A stretch of 64,000 nucleotides of DNA, taken from contig NZ_JAGJBY010000002.1 in assembly GCF_020010905.1 (NCBI RefSeq), positions 3,286,001 through 3,350,000 of the forward strand, written 5' to 3'. The DNA is from Streptomyces acidiscabies. GTDB taxonomy: Bacteria; Actinomycetota; Actinomycetes; Streptomycetales; Streptomycetaceae. How positions within the stretch are numbered: the first letter of the stretch is position 1; every line of letters begins with the position of its first letter. Positions 43,495-52,414 of the stretch are shown piece after piece. The notes beneath the pieces were generated by a model, which saw nothing but the letters and a program-made list of their open reading frames with translations, was not told the origin of the DNA and searched no databases. The translations under genes and the position numbers were made by a program.

Positions 43495-44660
43495 GCGCCG
43501 CCCGCACTGCCGGGGTAGACGGGCGGCGGCTGCTGGCCGGGTACTTCGCGCTGCTGGGGACGGTCATGGCCGTGTGGGGCGCGCGGATCCCGGACGTCCA
43601 GCACGCCGCCGGACTGGACACCGCCGGACTCGCGCTCGTCCTCCTCGCCGCCGCGGCCGGCATGGTCACCGGCCTGCGGGCCGGCGCCCGCCTGGTCACC
43701 CCCGCCCGCCGGCCGCTCCTGCTCACCGGCTGCGCCCTCGGCCTCGCCGCCGCGCTCGCCGTCCTCGGCCTGTGCCGCACCCCCGCCCAACTCCTCGCGG
43801 TCGGCCTGGTGTTCGGTGTCCTCCACGGGATCATGGATGTCGCGGCGAACACGGCCGCAGTCGACGTCCAAGCCGCTCTGGGCCGTCCCGTCATGTCGTC
43901 CCTGCACGCCGCCTACAGCCTCGGAGCGCTCACCGGGGCCGGATACGCCGCCCTCGCCGGCCACACCTCGGACACCTCCCACACCTGGCTGTTCGCCGCC
44001 ACCGCGACCGCCGTCGCCTGCGCGGCAGCCGCCATGGCCCCGGCGGCACACGTGCTCGGAGCGGTGAAGCCGCCCTCCACCGCAGAAACCGCGCCGTCGC
44101 GGCAGGGCCTTGCGCAGGCGTGGCCGAGGGGGAGGGTGTGGCTGCTGGGCGGGCTTGCCGCCGGGTGCCTCCTGGCGGAAGGCACTGCGGCCGACTGGGC
44201 CTCCGTCCACCTCCACGGCCTGCACGCCACCACCGCGGTCAGCTCCGCCGCCTACGCCCTCTACGCCGCGGCCATGGCCGCCGGCCGGCTCACCGGAGAC
44301 ACCCTCACCGCACGCGTCGGCGCCCCCACCGTCGTACGCGCCGGAGCCCTCCTCGCCGCCGGCGGCCTCACCGCCGGGCTGGCCGCCGGCACCGTCCCGG
44401 CGGCTCTGACCGGCTGGGCGGCCCTGGGCCTGGGCCTGTCCGTCACCGTGCCGAGCCTGATCACCGCAGCCGGCCACGGCGGACCCCGCGCGGTCGCCGC
44501 CGTCTCGGTCACCGGCTACGCCGGACTCCTCGCCGGACCCGCCCTCATCGGCGCCCTCGCCACCGCCACCACCCTCCCGGCCGCCCTCATGCTGCCCGCC
44601 CTGCTCGCGGTCCTCGTCGCCGCCCTCTCCCACCACGCCCTGGAGCACCCCGCCCCGTGA
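43491..44660 (+). CDS. MFS transporter (YbjJ/FucP-like), TTG start
   Basis: A 389-aa protein from TTG 43491 in a TTGA overlap with the ATP-grasp gene, so the two are translationally coupled. About 12 hydrophobic helices follow a short basic start. RIPDVQHAAGLDTAGLALV and the DVAANTAAVDVQAALGRPVM block are characteristic of FucP/YbjJ-like transporters. Coupling to the ligase argues that it moves the ligase substrate or product across the membrane. Confidence 0.82.
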   Translation: MSAARTAGVDGRRLLAGYFALLGTVMAVWGARIPDVQHAAGLDTAGLALVLLAAAAGMVTGLRAGARLVTPARRPLLLTGCALGLAAALAVLGLCRTPAQLLAVGLVFGVLHGIMDVAANTAAVDVQAALGRPVMSSLHAAYSLGALTGAGYAALAGHTSDTSHTWLFAATATAVACAAAAMAPAAHVLGAVKPPSTAETAPSRQGLAQAWPRGRVWLLGGLAAGCLLAEGTAADWASVHLHGLHATTAVSSAAYALYAAAMAAGRLTGDTLTARVGAPTVVRAGALLAAGGLTAGLAAGTVPAALTGWAALGLGLSVTVPSLITAAGHGGPRAVAAVSVTGYAGLLAGPALIGALATATTLPAALMLPALLAVLVAALSHHALEHPAP

Positions 44661-45316
44661 CCACCCCGACCCCACCCACCGCGCAGACCGGCATCGACGC
44701 CCTGATCATCGACTACAACGGCGTCATCGGCCTCCAGCCCGACGCGGCCCGATGGCGGCGCCTCGCCGCTCTCGCCGGATACCCCGACGCCCACCTCGCC
44801 TCGTTCCAGGAAGCGTTCTGGAGCCAGCGGCCGGCGTACGACGCGGGGGAGTGCAGCGACCTCGCGTTCTGGACAGCTGTCCTCGGAGCCCACCCCGGCC
44901 CCCGCCTACTGCGCGACCTCGTCGACACCGACACCGCGATGTGGACCCGCACCGACCCCCGCATCCTGTCCGCCCTCGCCCGGGCCCACGCCGCGGGACT
45001 GCCCATCACACTCCTGTCCAACGCCCCCGCCCCCCTCTGCGACGTCCTGGACGCCACCCACTGGCGCCGCACCCTGATCACCCACGCCCTCTACTCGGCA
45101 CGCCTCCACGTGTCCAAGCCCGACCCGCGGGCCTACGAGCACGCCCTGGCCGCCTCCGCAGTCCGCGACCGTGCCCGCGCGCTGTTCGTCGACGATCGGA
45201 CCGACAACATCCGGGCCGCCGCCGGACTGGGCATGCGCACCCTCCACTACACCGGCAATCCCGAGGACCTGGAGCAGCGCATCGTGCCCAGGAGCACGGG
45301 CACTCCCGTCAGCTGA
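44657..45316 (+). CDS. HAD-superfamily hydrolase-like protein
   Basis: A 219-aa protein from GTG 44657 (GTGA overlap with the MFS gene). Motif I is IIDYNGVIGLQ, where the nucleophile Asp is present but the second position is Asn (DxN), as in the HAD gene at 24779. Motif II GLPITLLSNAPAPLC, motif III HVSKPDPRAYEH and motif IV ALFVDDRTDNIRAA follow in order. A phosphatase or epoxide/haloacid-type HAD acting on the cassette metabolite is likely. Asn at that position may reduce phosphatase activity. Confidence 0.8.
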   Translation: MTTPTPPTAQTGIDALIIDYNGVIGLQPDAARWRRLAALAGYPDAHLASFQEAFWSQRPAYDAGECSDLAFWTAVLGAHPGPRLLRDLVDTDTAMWTRTDPRILSALARAHAAGLPITLLSNAPAPLCDVLDATHWRRTLITHALYSARLHVSKPDPRAYEHALAASAVRDRARALFVDDRTDNIRAAAGLGMRTLHYTGNPEDLEQRIVPRSTGTPVS

Positions 45317-45357
45317 CCCCTCACCGATCCGCTCACCACCTCCCTCCTGGACCACCT

Positions 45358-46200
45358 GTGACCGATCCTGACGACGGCGACGTCTACGTCTTCCCCCGCC
45401 ACCTCGCCCGCACCACCGCCACCGGCGACCCCGCCCTCGCCCCGCTCCTCGGCCTCGGCTGGGAACCGCGCCACGACGACCTCGGCAACGTTCACCTCGC
45501 CGCCCCCGACGGCACGATCCGCCTCGGCTATCTGCCCGAGGGCGAGGACGACGGCCTGTGGCGGATCAACGCCTACGACGACCCGTACGGCCCTCCGGCC
45601 TGGGGCATCTGCTGCAACGCCGACTGTCCGACGGAACTCGTCACCGCCGTCACCACGGTGCTCGCCACCGCCTACCGCGCCGGACCGGACACCTACCTCG
45701 CCCGGCCCGTCGCCGTCATCCCGGACCGGGACCCCTTCCAGACGGTCTCCCCGCTCATCCGCAGCGGCTGGCTCTTCGACCGGCCCGAACCGGGCATCTT
45801 CGCCATCCGCTCCCCCGACGGTCTCGCCCGGCTGGAGTACAACGCCGGCCCGCTCAGGCCGGACGTCGAGCTGACAAGCCGCACCGCGCGCTGGCACCTG
45901 TGGACCGGCACCGACGCCGACCGCCCTCTCTGGTACGCCACCGCCACCACCGACACCCCCGTGACCGTCCTCACCGCCATCACCGCATGGGTCAGCGACC
46001 CCGCCCCGCTGCTCCGGTGGCAGGACGCCACCTTCAGCTACGCGAAGAACGCCCGCCTCACCCCCGTCCTGCCGCCCCGCCCGCCGGTCCCGACACCGCT
46101 CGACGTCCAGCGACCGCGCCGCACGCCCGCACTGACCACCTCGAGCGTCCCGCGCTGGAGCACCACCAGCCGCCCCGCTCTCCCCGGCCCCCGGCGTTGA
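45358..46200 (+). CDS. DUF317-type protein
   Basis: A 280-aa protein from GTG 45358. Two repeats of a strand-rich unit are seen: GWEPRHDDLGNVHLAAPDGT with DDPYGPPAWGICC, and GWLFDRPEPGIFAIRSPDG with WHLWTGTDADRPLWYATATT. Between them lie short helices beginning LVTAVTTVLATAY and VTVLTAITAWVSD. This fits the DUF317 domain abundant in Streptomyces. The tail is basic and Pro-rich. Function unknown in the family. Paralogues are at 46775 and 54688. Confidence 0.72.
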   Translation: MTDPDDGDVYVFPRHLARTTATGDPALAPLLGLGWEPRHDDLGNVHLAAPDGTIRLGYLPEGEDDGLWRINAYDDPYGPPAWGICCNADCPTELVTAVTTVLATAYRAGPDTYLARPVAVIPDRDPFQTVSPLIRSGWLFDRPEPGIFAIRSPDGLARLEYNAGPLRPDVELTSRTARWHLWTGTDADRPLWYATATTDTPVTVLTAITAWVSDPAPLLRWQDATFSYAKNARLTPVLPPRPPVPTPLDVQRPRRTPALTTSSVPRWSTTSRPALPGPRR

Positions 46201-46237
46201 CACCCCGTCACCCGTCACACGCCCGGACACAAACCCC

Positions 46238-46726
46238 ATGGCCCTCCACGCCAGCGAACTCTTCGAGCGCCTGAACCTCCCCTTCGCCGACGGAGCCGTC
46301 GCCGGTGACACCTACTGCGCGACCCCTGTCCCCGGCTCCCCGCTGCGGCTGCGCATCAGCCTCTCACCGACCATCCGCACCGACGAGTACGACGGACTGT
46401 GCCTCGTCGTCGCCCACACGGAGAGAGGCGTGCTCGACACGGCCACGCTCAGCTTCGCCGGCCGCGGCACCTTCGACCACCGCGACGCCGCACTCGAACG
46501 CCGGCCCGGCCAGTCCGGGTACGCCAAGATCCTGGACTTCCGCACCCGCCCCCACCGGAGTCTCTGGAGAAGTGCCCGAACCAGTGCGCTGCGCACCGCG
46601 ATCGGGCGCTGCACCAGCATGTGGTTCCCCGGCGCCTGGACCACGGCCGCGCCGGGCACCGCAGCGAGGACCGCGTACACGGCTCCCGCCGTGTCGCCCG
46701 CCCGCAGCAGCACCCGTACCCACTGA
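46238..46726 (+). CDS. Hypothetical protein, 162 aa
   Basis: ATG 46238 opens the frame. The first part (MALHASELFERLNLPFADGA, LRISLSPTIRTDEYDGLCLV, GRGTFDHRDAALERRPGQ) looks like a compact alpha/beta domain. The last third (RSARTSALRTAIGRCTSMWF) is helical and basic. It lies between two DUF317 genes and probably works with them. No family recognised. Confidence 0.6.
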   Translation: MALHASELFERLNLPFADGAVAGDTYCATPVPGSPLRLRISLSPTIRTDEYDGLCLVVAHTERGVLDTATLSFAGRGTFDHRDAALERRPGQSGYAKILDFRTRPHRSLWRSARTSALRTAIGRCTSMWFPGAWTTAAPGTAARTAYTAPAVSPARSSTRTH

Positions 46727-46774
46727 ACAACGCCGGCACTTCCGCTCGCCGTTCTTCCCTCCGGAGCCCTCTTC

Positions 46775-47566
46775 GTGTCGCCTGACCCCTTCCAGAACCT
46801 CGATCCCACCCAGCCCGTCAAGGTACTCCCGCGCTACCTGTCCGGCCCCGGTGCGGGGGACCTCTACACGGCCTGGCCGTTGCCTTTCGACGAGGACTGG
46901 CTCATGCACCTGCCTGACGACGGCACGGCCTCCGCCATCAGCCCCTGCCTTCGCCTGTGGACCTGCTTCACCCCTGATCCCGAAGTGAGGGCGAAAGGGA
47001 CATGGACCATTGGCGCGAACCAGGTCCCGTTCGGGCAGACCACCTGGCAGATCACGTTCGACGCCACCACCCCCGTCGAACTGCTCCACGATGTCCACGC
47101 CGAACTGCTCGACATCTACCGCGACGACCGCAGCAGCGACCAGGACCGGCTGTTCTGCGACTCCACGGCACCCCAGGAGGCGTACGCACCGCTGTTCGCC
47201 CGCGGCTGGACCCACAACGTCAAGACCAACGGCACACAGACCTTCCGCCCGCCCGACGGGCTCGCCGGCATCCTCCACCGCTACGCCACCAAGGACACCT
47301 CCGGCCCGGCGTGGCGAGTCTGGGGCGGAGACCCGAGCGAACCGCTCTGGCAGGCGCACTTCTCGTTCGGCACCCCCACCACCCTCGTCGCGGCCTTTAC
47401 CGCATCGCTGATCTCCACCGAGCCTCTGCAGCGCACCGTCCAGGACATCCCCGTCCCCACCCGCCGTGCCCTCTACATCGCCACTCCCACACCAGGGCAG
47501 TCGCACGGCAACACACCGGGTGCGGCTCCGGCGCCTCCCGGCGCGCGTCCGGGCCGCACCAGATGA
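46775..47566 (+). CDS. DUF317-type protein
   Basis: A 263-aa protein from GTG 46775, with GGAG 9 nt upstream. It repeats the DUF317 scheme: VLPRYLSGPGAGDLYTAWPL, QVPFGQTTWQITFDATTPVE, and GWTHNVKTNGTQTFRPPDGL with WRVWGGDPSEPLWQAHFSFG, and helix VELLHDVHAELLDIYRDDRS. The tail is Gly/Pro-rich. The paralogue pair 45358 and 46775 suggests duplication within the operon. Confidence 0.72.
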   Translation: MSPDPFQNLDPTQPVKVLPRYLSGPGAGDLYTAWPLPFDEDWLMHLPDDGTASAISPCLRLWTCFTPDPEVRAKGTWTIGANQVPFGQTTWQITFDATTPVELLHDVHAELLDIYRDDRSSDQDRLFCDSTAPQEAYAPLFARGWTHNVKTNGTQTFRPPDGLAGILHRYATKDTSGPAWRVWGGDPSEPLWQAHFSFGTPTTLVAAFTASLISTEPLQRTVQDIPVPTRRALYIATPTPGQSHGNTPGAAPAPPGARPGRTR

Positions 47567-47597
47567 CCCTCCCGCCCCCCTTGACCAAGGAGTCCTC

Positions 47598-48614
47598 CTG
47601 TACGCACGCTTCGTCCGCTTCGCCGCTGTCGCCGCCGTGGTGACCGCCTCCCTCGCCTGGGCGCCGGCCGCGAGCGCCCAGACTCCCGGCCCGGCCCCCT
47701 CAGCGTCCGCGGCCGAGGAGACACCGGCCCCGGAGACGGGCAACGTCGAGCTCACCACCACGGACACGGCAGGCGACGCACTCCCCGGCGCCACTTTCCT
47801 GCTCCTCGGCTCCGCCGGCCAGGAGGCCGGACAAGCGCAGACCGACGCGCACGGGGAGGCGGTGTTCTCCGGCCTTACGACGGGCGTCTACCGCCTCAAA
47901 GAAACATCGACCGGCAGCCCCCTCCACGAGGCCGCCGCCGACCAGGACGTCATCGCCACCCCGGGGGCGACCACCCGGTTGACGGTGACGGACGCGTTCA
48001 AGGCCGCCATGGTCCTCGTGCGGGCCAAGGACAGCGAAACCGGGAAGTACCTGTCCGGCGCGACCGTGAACATCGCCACCGGTTCCTCGGCCCGCCTCAC
48101 CCTGACCACCGGAGCCGACGGCACGGCCTCCGGGCAACTGCCCATGACGAGCCGCAAGACCGAGTTGCGGATCGACGAGACCCGAGCCCCCGCAGGCTAC
48201 GGCCTCGACAAGCAGACCATGACGGTCGCCGCAGTCCCGGGCAGCACAGCGACCGTGACCCTCATGCACACGAAGACCGCCGCCGGACCCACGAACGATC
48301 CGACGCCTACGCCGGTCCCCGCTGCGACCGGTTCCGCGGACACCACACCCAGCAGCGCCGGCGCAGCGGGCCCCGCGCCGCAGAACGGAACCGGCACGCC
48401 GGATGCCGCCTCCCCCTCCGCCGCCGGCACCGCCCTGGCAGACGACACCACGCCGACGGCGCCCACGGGCTCCCTCGCCCACACCGGCGCCGATGCCACC
48501 GCGTGGCTGGTCAGCGGCGCAGGGGCCCTGATCGCCATCGGCGGATGCGCTCTCCTCGCAGCCCGTCACCGCCGCACGGACAACTTCCCCGCCAATGATT
48601 CCTCCACGAGCTGA
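47598..48614 (+). CDS. LAxTG-anchored surface protein with SpaA-like domains, CTG start
   Basis: CTG 47598 behind AAGGAGTCCTC gives LYARFVRFAAVAAVVTAS, a signal peptide with cleavage near ASA. Two prealbumin-like (SpaA/Cna-B) beta-sandwich units follow, with ATFLLLGSAGQEAGQAQTDA and GATVNIATGSSARLTLTTGA, and motifs of the GLTTGVYRLKETSTGSP type. After a Pro/Thr/Ala-rich stalk comes LAHTG (about 293-297), a hydrophobic helix and basic HRR, that is a sortase-E signal. It is anchored to the wall and could act as an adhesin in mating-pair formation. It is the last gene before the terminator at 48634. Confidence 0.85.
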   Translation: MYARFVRFAAVAAVVTASLAWAPAASAQTPGPAPSASAAEETPAPETGNVELTTTDTAGDALPGATFLLLGSAGQEAGQAQTDAHGEAVFSGLTTGVYRLKETSTGSPLHEAAADQDVIATPGATTRLTVTDAFKAAMVLVRAKDSETGKYLSGATVNIATGSSARLTLTTGADGTASGQLPMTSRKTELRIDETRAPAGYGLDKQTMTVAAVPGSTATVTLMHTKTAAGPTNDPTPTPVPAATGSADTTPSSAGAAGPAPQNGTGTPDAASPSAAGTALADDTTPTAPTGSLAHTGADATAWLVSGAGALIAIGGCALLAARHRRTDNFPANDSSTS

Positions 48615-48633
48615 CCTCACCCGTCGCATTCTG

Positions 48634-48668
48634 CAAAGCCTCCGGAATCATCGATTCCGGAGGCTTTG
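48634..48668 (+). terminator. Terminator of the rightward operon
   Basis: A perfect 16-bp inverted repeat (48634-48649 with 48653-48668, 3-nt loop) rich in G/C in the arms, 20 nt after the stop of the LAxTG protein gene. No T-run follows, which is common for actinobacterial terminators. Confidence 0.8.
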
Positions 48669-48741
48669 TCGCAAGTGAGCGTCCGATGCGGCAGGGCAGG
48701 GCCCCACCCGCTGTACACGCATGACCCATGGGCGGGACTAG

Positions 48742-49638
48742 GCCGTTTCGTTTGGATCACCGGGCGGACCAGAGGAAGATGCCTGCGATGTGGAGTCCGG
48801 CCAGGTAGATGGTGGCGGTCTTTTCGTAGCGGGTGGCGATGCCGCGCCATTGCTTGAGGCGGTTGATGCACCGCTCGACGGTGTTGCGCTGCTTGTAGGT
48901 CTCGCGGTCGAAGGCCGGTGGCCTGCCGCCCCGGCTGCCCCGACGTAGCCGGTGTGCGCGCTGGTCGGCGGGGACCGGGATCACTGCGCGGATGCCGCGC
49001 TTGCGCAGGTGCTCGCGGATCGCGCGGGAGGAGTACGCCTTGTCGGCCAGGACCAGGTCCGGCCTGGTGCGGGGCCGTCCTCGCCGGCGGGGAACGCGCA
49101 GGCGCGCCATGACGTCGGTGAAGGCGGGTGCGTCACCGGCCTGGCCTGGGGTGAGGACGAACGCCAGAGGCCGGCAGCGGGCATCGGCAGCGAGGTGGAT
49201 CTTCGTGGTCAGTCCGCCGCGGGACCGGCCGATGGCGTGGTCGTCGGGTTCGCCGGCCGGGGCCCCTTTTTGCGGGCCCCGGCTGCGTGCTGGTGGGCTC
49301 GCACGATCGTGGAGTCGACCGAGACGGCCCAGTTGAGGTCCTCGTCCGCGTCGGCCTGGGCCACCAGTGCGGTGAAGACCCGCTCCCATGTGCCGTCGAC
49401 GGCCCACATCCGCAGCCGGTTGTAGACCCCTCGCCAGTTGCCGTACTTCTCCGGCAGGTGAACCCACTGGGTTCCGGTCTGGAACTTGAAGGCGATCGCG
49501 TCGATCACCTCACGATGGTCCCGCCACCGGCCACCTCGCTTCGGCGTCCGGTCCGGGAGCAACGGCTCGATCCGCGCCCACTGCGCATCAGTCAACGGCA
49601 CACCCGGACCAACGACCGACTGATCCAAACGAAACTAC
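48742..49638. mobile_element. IS5/IS427-type insertion sequence, complete
   Basis: About 897 bp between two CTAG copies (48738-48741 and 49639-49642), a probable target duplication. The ends share GTTTCGTTTGGATCA in inverted orientation, with only the outermost bases differing. It contains a transposase coded in two overlapping frames. The insertion lies beyond the terminator of the rightward operon and so did not interrupt it. Confidence 0.88.
48757..49628 (-). CDS. IS5-type transposase made through a -1 frameshift
   Basis: Frame A starts at TTG 49626-49628 (LDQSVVGPGVPLTDAQWARI) and encodes the DNA-binding part with DDHREVIDAIAFKFQTGTQW. Frame B continues from about 49300 to 48757 with the DDE domain: an SVDSTIV first Asp block in frame A, LVLADKAYSS with the second Asp, and the ERCINRLKQWRGIATRYEK block carrying the Glu. 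The switch is at A5G4 (49263-49271 on the minus strand), a -1 slippery stretch. The element seems intact and could still move. Confidence 0.88.
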
Positions 49639-49642
49639 CTAG

Positions 49643-50066
49643 AGAATCGGGAAGGTTTATGCGGGTAGGTGCCGTTGGGCATGGAGCAGTTGACAGCGGC
49701 GGGGCACGGATGCGTACTCGGTCGTCTCGAACCAGTTCGAGGACGAGGGCGTACTCGACGACGAGGGAACGGTCGCTTGAGGGTGATTGGTGAGGTACTG
49801 GAATGGATGTCTGTAATGTGAGACGTAGCGGGACAAGGAGACGGACATCCCGATGCGGCTGATGTTCCTGCTGGCACGGGGCTCACCGCGAAGTGCGTGC
49901 CGACGAGACCTTGTTCGCTTCGGGGCTGGCGGCAACGCGCGATCGGGAACCCTCAGTGCGTCAGGGCTCGTTGTGGTCATTCGCCAGTGAAGCATCAGGT
50001 TGATTACGACTGACGGCACATTCATCCAGCATCGTAGGATCTCGGCACCACGACCTTGGGGGGGCC
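49643..50066. other. Region without a supportable gene
   Basis: About 420 bp between the IS and the HsdS-like gene. It is less G/C-rich than its surroundings and shows no frame with Streptomyces codon bias. Weak repeats of CTCGAC type are seen but nothing conclusive. It probably holds the promoter of 50067-51614. Confidence 0.5.
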
Positions 50067-51614
50067 TTGTCCAGCGCTGAGCAACACGAAGAATCGTCGT
50101 CGGACCGCCTGCCGTTCGAATCGGTATTCAGTACCGTCTCCCGTGGATTGCCCATTTTCAGCCGGGGCGCAGACGGTGCCTGCGGGCCCGGCGACTCGGG
50201 CGCTGTTCGCCTCATCTTGATGAGAGACATTGGGCGAGATGGCGTGATCGCCAAGGCGGATCCGGAGGACGATAGCTGGCGCACTGATGTGCCGGAGCGG
50301 TTTCATCTGCGCGCCGGTGACATCTTGCTGTCCGAGGTGGTTCACCATCGGCCGAGGGCTGCGCTGGTACAGGAGGCCCACCTGCCGGCCGTCGCTGCTC
50401 ACGGTGTTTTAGTTCTCCGCCCGTCCAAACTCTTGTCGGCGGAGCATGTCCGTTTGATCCTCGCGTTCTTGCGCTCCGATACCGTCGGCGCTCTCGGCGT
50501 CGGAACTGCGGGGCTACGGAGGCTCAGGATCTCCTTGCTCAAGACGCTGGAGCTGCCGAACGAGGACCAGGCGCTGTCTGCGGCTCTGGCCGATCTTGCT
50601 GCCGCCGGGCAGAGGCTGGGCGACATGGCTGCCGAAGCCGGTGCGCTCGCAGAGTCGGTCTTCGACAGGAACACAACCCCGGTGAGGGCCAGGCAGCTTA
50701 TTATTACTGCTGGCCAGCTCACCCGGCTCCGGTCTGTCGCTGCTGCCCAACTTGACGATCCGGACTTCATCATCCGCACGCGATACCCCTATCCGATCGC
50801 TCTGCGCTGGCGGAACGTCGAGGCTCAGAAGAGTGCTGCCGGCCCGGACGATGTCCAGGCGAAGGAATACGAGGCCGTACTCAAGGCCGCAGAGACCCTG
50901 CTCGGATACAGTGCGCTTCTCACGACTGCTCTGGCGCACGAGGCCGGTATCACCTGCAAGGCCATCAGAACGTTCAAGGGAAAGATTGCAACCGGTCAGG
51001 GTGGCCCTGGCTTCGGGGACTGGCAGCGCATCCTGCAGCAGATCGCAGCGGCGGAAGGCATGTCGGGCCTTCCGCCCGAGCATCCCCTTCACGAGTTCGC
51101 GGTCCTCTTTGCGGACGATGAGGCTGAGACTGCCTGTCAAAGCCTCGGAACCAAGCGCAACAGCAGAGCCCATGGGCGTGAAGACCTCCCTGCGGTCTCG
51201 GCCGCCAGGCTGAATGACGCCCACGACGCCCTGCGCTTCCTCCTTGACCGAACGCGATTCCTCGCCGATCTGCAGCTGCTCGATGTGACCAACGTGGCTT
51301 GGGATCGCCACGAACACTCGGACACCATTACCTTTCGGCGGCTGATGGGAGACCACCCGGTCGTTCCGACCGAGACCTTGAGCCATGCGGGACCAGGTCG
51401 AATTGCCACCAACCTGTACCTGGCTGACCGCGACCAACGGCTCCACCCCCTGAGCCCGTTCCTCACCTGTGAAAAGTGTGAGGGCTGCGCCACACTGTCG
51501 CTGTTCCACGCTGACAAGGAACAGGGAGAACTGCTCCAGACGAGCCTCGACCACGGCCACTTCTATCCGTACGAGGCAGACGAGCGAGCACTTCGAGCAG
51601 TCGGACTCCGATAG
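50067..51614 (+). CDS. HsdS-like protein fused to an unknown helical domain
   Basis: A 515-aa protein, start TTG 50067 behind a G-run. Residues about 45-165 resemble a type I restriction specificity domain: VRLILMRDIGRDGVIA, a RAGDILLSEVV turn, GVLVLRPSKLLSAEHVRLIL, and closing RRLRISLLKTLELP. The rest is different: a helical region (LIITAGQLTRLRSVAAAQLD, then YPYPIALRWRNVEAQ, YEAVLKAAETLLGYSALLTT) and a C-terminal part with FLTCEKCEGCATLSLF that may bind zinc. No HsdM or HsdR partner is near. Base composition is lower in G/C than in neighbours, a sign of transfer. A defence or regulatory role is possible. Confidence 0.68.
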   Translation: MSSAEQHEESSSDRLPFESVFSTVSRGLPIFSRGADGACGPGDSGAVRLILMRDIGRDGVIAKADPEDDSWRTDVPERFHLRAGDILLSEVVHHRPRAALVQEAHLPAVAAHGVLVLRPSKLLSAEHVRLILAFLRSDTVGALGVGTAGLRRLRISLLKTLELPNEDQALSAALADLAAAGQRLGDMAAEAGALAESVFDRNTTPVRARQLIITAGQLTRLRSVAAAQLDDPDFIIRTRYPYPIALRWRNVEAQKSAAGPDDVQAKEYEAVLKAAETLLGYSALLTTALAHEAGITCKAIRTFKGKIATGQGGPGFGDWQRILQQIAAAEGMSGLPPEHPLHEFAVLFADDEAETACQSLGTKRNSRAHGREDLPAVSAARLNDAHDALRFLLDRTRFLADLQLLDVTNVAWDRHEHSDTITFRRLMGDHPVVPTETLSHAGPGRIATNLYLADRDQRLHPLSPFLTCEKCEGCATLSLFHADKEQGELLQTSLDHGHFYPYEADERALRAVGLR

Positions 51615-52414
51615 CCCCAGACGTCGCGGGTGACGGTCGGAAGTCAACTTCCACGCATGACGGCACGCGTTCATGGGCCTGGCGGATCCGACTGCCGAGT
51701 CCACGAACTGCACCGTCACTCATGCCCGGGTTCGACATAATTCCGATCCCCTGGAGCCACGGCACGCGTGCTGGCCTGCGGTTTCACCTTCTCGGCTGCC
51801 GCAGGTCGTTGCTCTAGGCGCTCGCGTTTCCGCAGGTGGCGAGGCTCTCCGGTGCGGTCTCCGAGGACCTGGCCGCACGTCGCCTCCATGCCGCCCCGTG
51901 ATCGACGATAGAGCGTCGATCACGGACCTCGCCCTGAGGTCGTCAATTTGCCCCGCTTCAGAAGGGTTTGCTCCCTCCATTCTTCGGCCTATTGTCGGGC
52001 CGCCGGCCCGGTCGGCCAGGTCGCTGACCTGCCCGTTTCTCTATGCCTAGAGACACGGGCGATTCAAGCCGCAGGTGGAGAGTCTGCAGGTCAGCGGGCA
52101 CTTCCCCCCTCCAGGCGAGACGAATTACGTCGAACGCGGGTCATCCGACCACGCCGTCTGCTGTTGCGTGAGCCCTGCACCGACTCCGATGACGGCCGTC
52201 GCTTCTGCGAGTGCGACGGCCCCGCGCGGCTATCCGTCCAGTCTGGCTTCGGCGTCGGCCGCAGGCGCTGGCGCTCCCGGGAGACGGCTCTCCACGTAAC
52301 CGCCCTGCTGCACAGCAGCACCGGGACCGACGAAGCTCCAACCGGGAAACTTCTGTTCTCGTGGTCGTTGCAACACCCTGTTCAAGAGATGCGACGGCCT
52401 TGAACCGGTCACGG
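51615..52414. other. 800-bp stretch without a supportable gene
   Basis: Between the HsdS-like gene and the ETEC_3214-like gene. Open frames exist but lack codon bias and motifs. Short GC-poor tracts alternate with GC-rich tracts, as in degraded sequence. No tRNA, IS end or hairpin of note was found. Confidence 0.5.

Noticed and set aside
51673..52403. Several short frames between the HsdS-like and ETEC_3214-like genes
   Set aside because: No codon bias, no ribosome-binding sites and no motifs.
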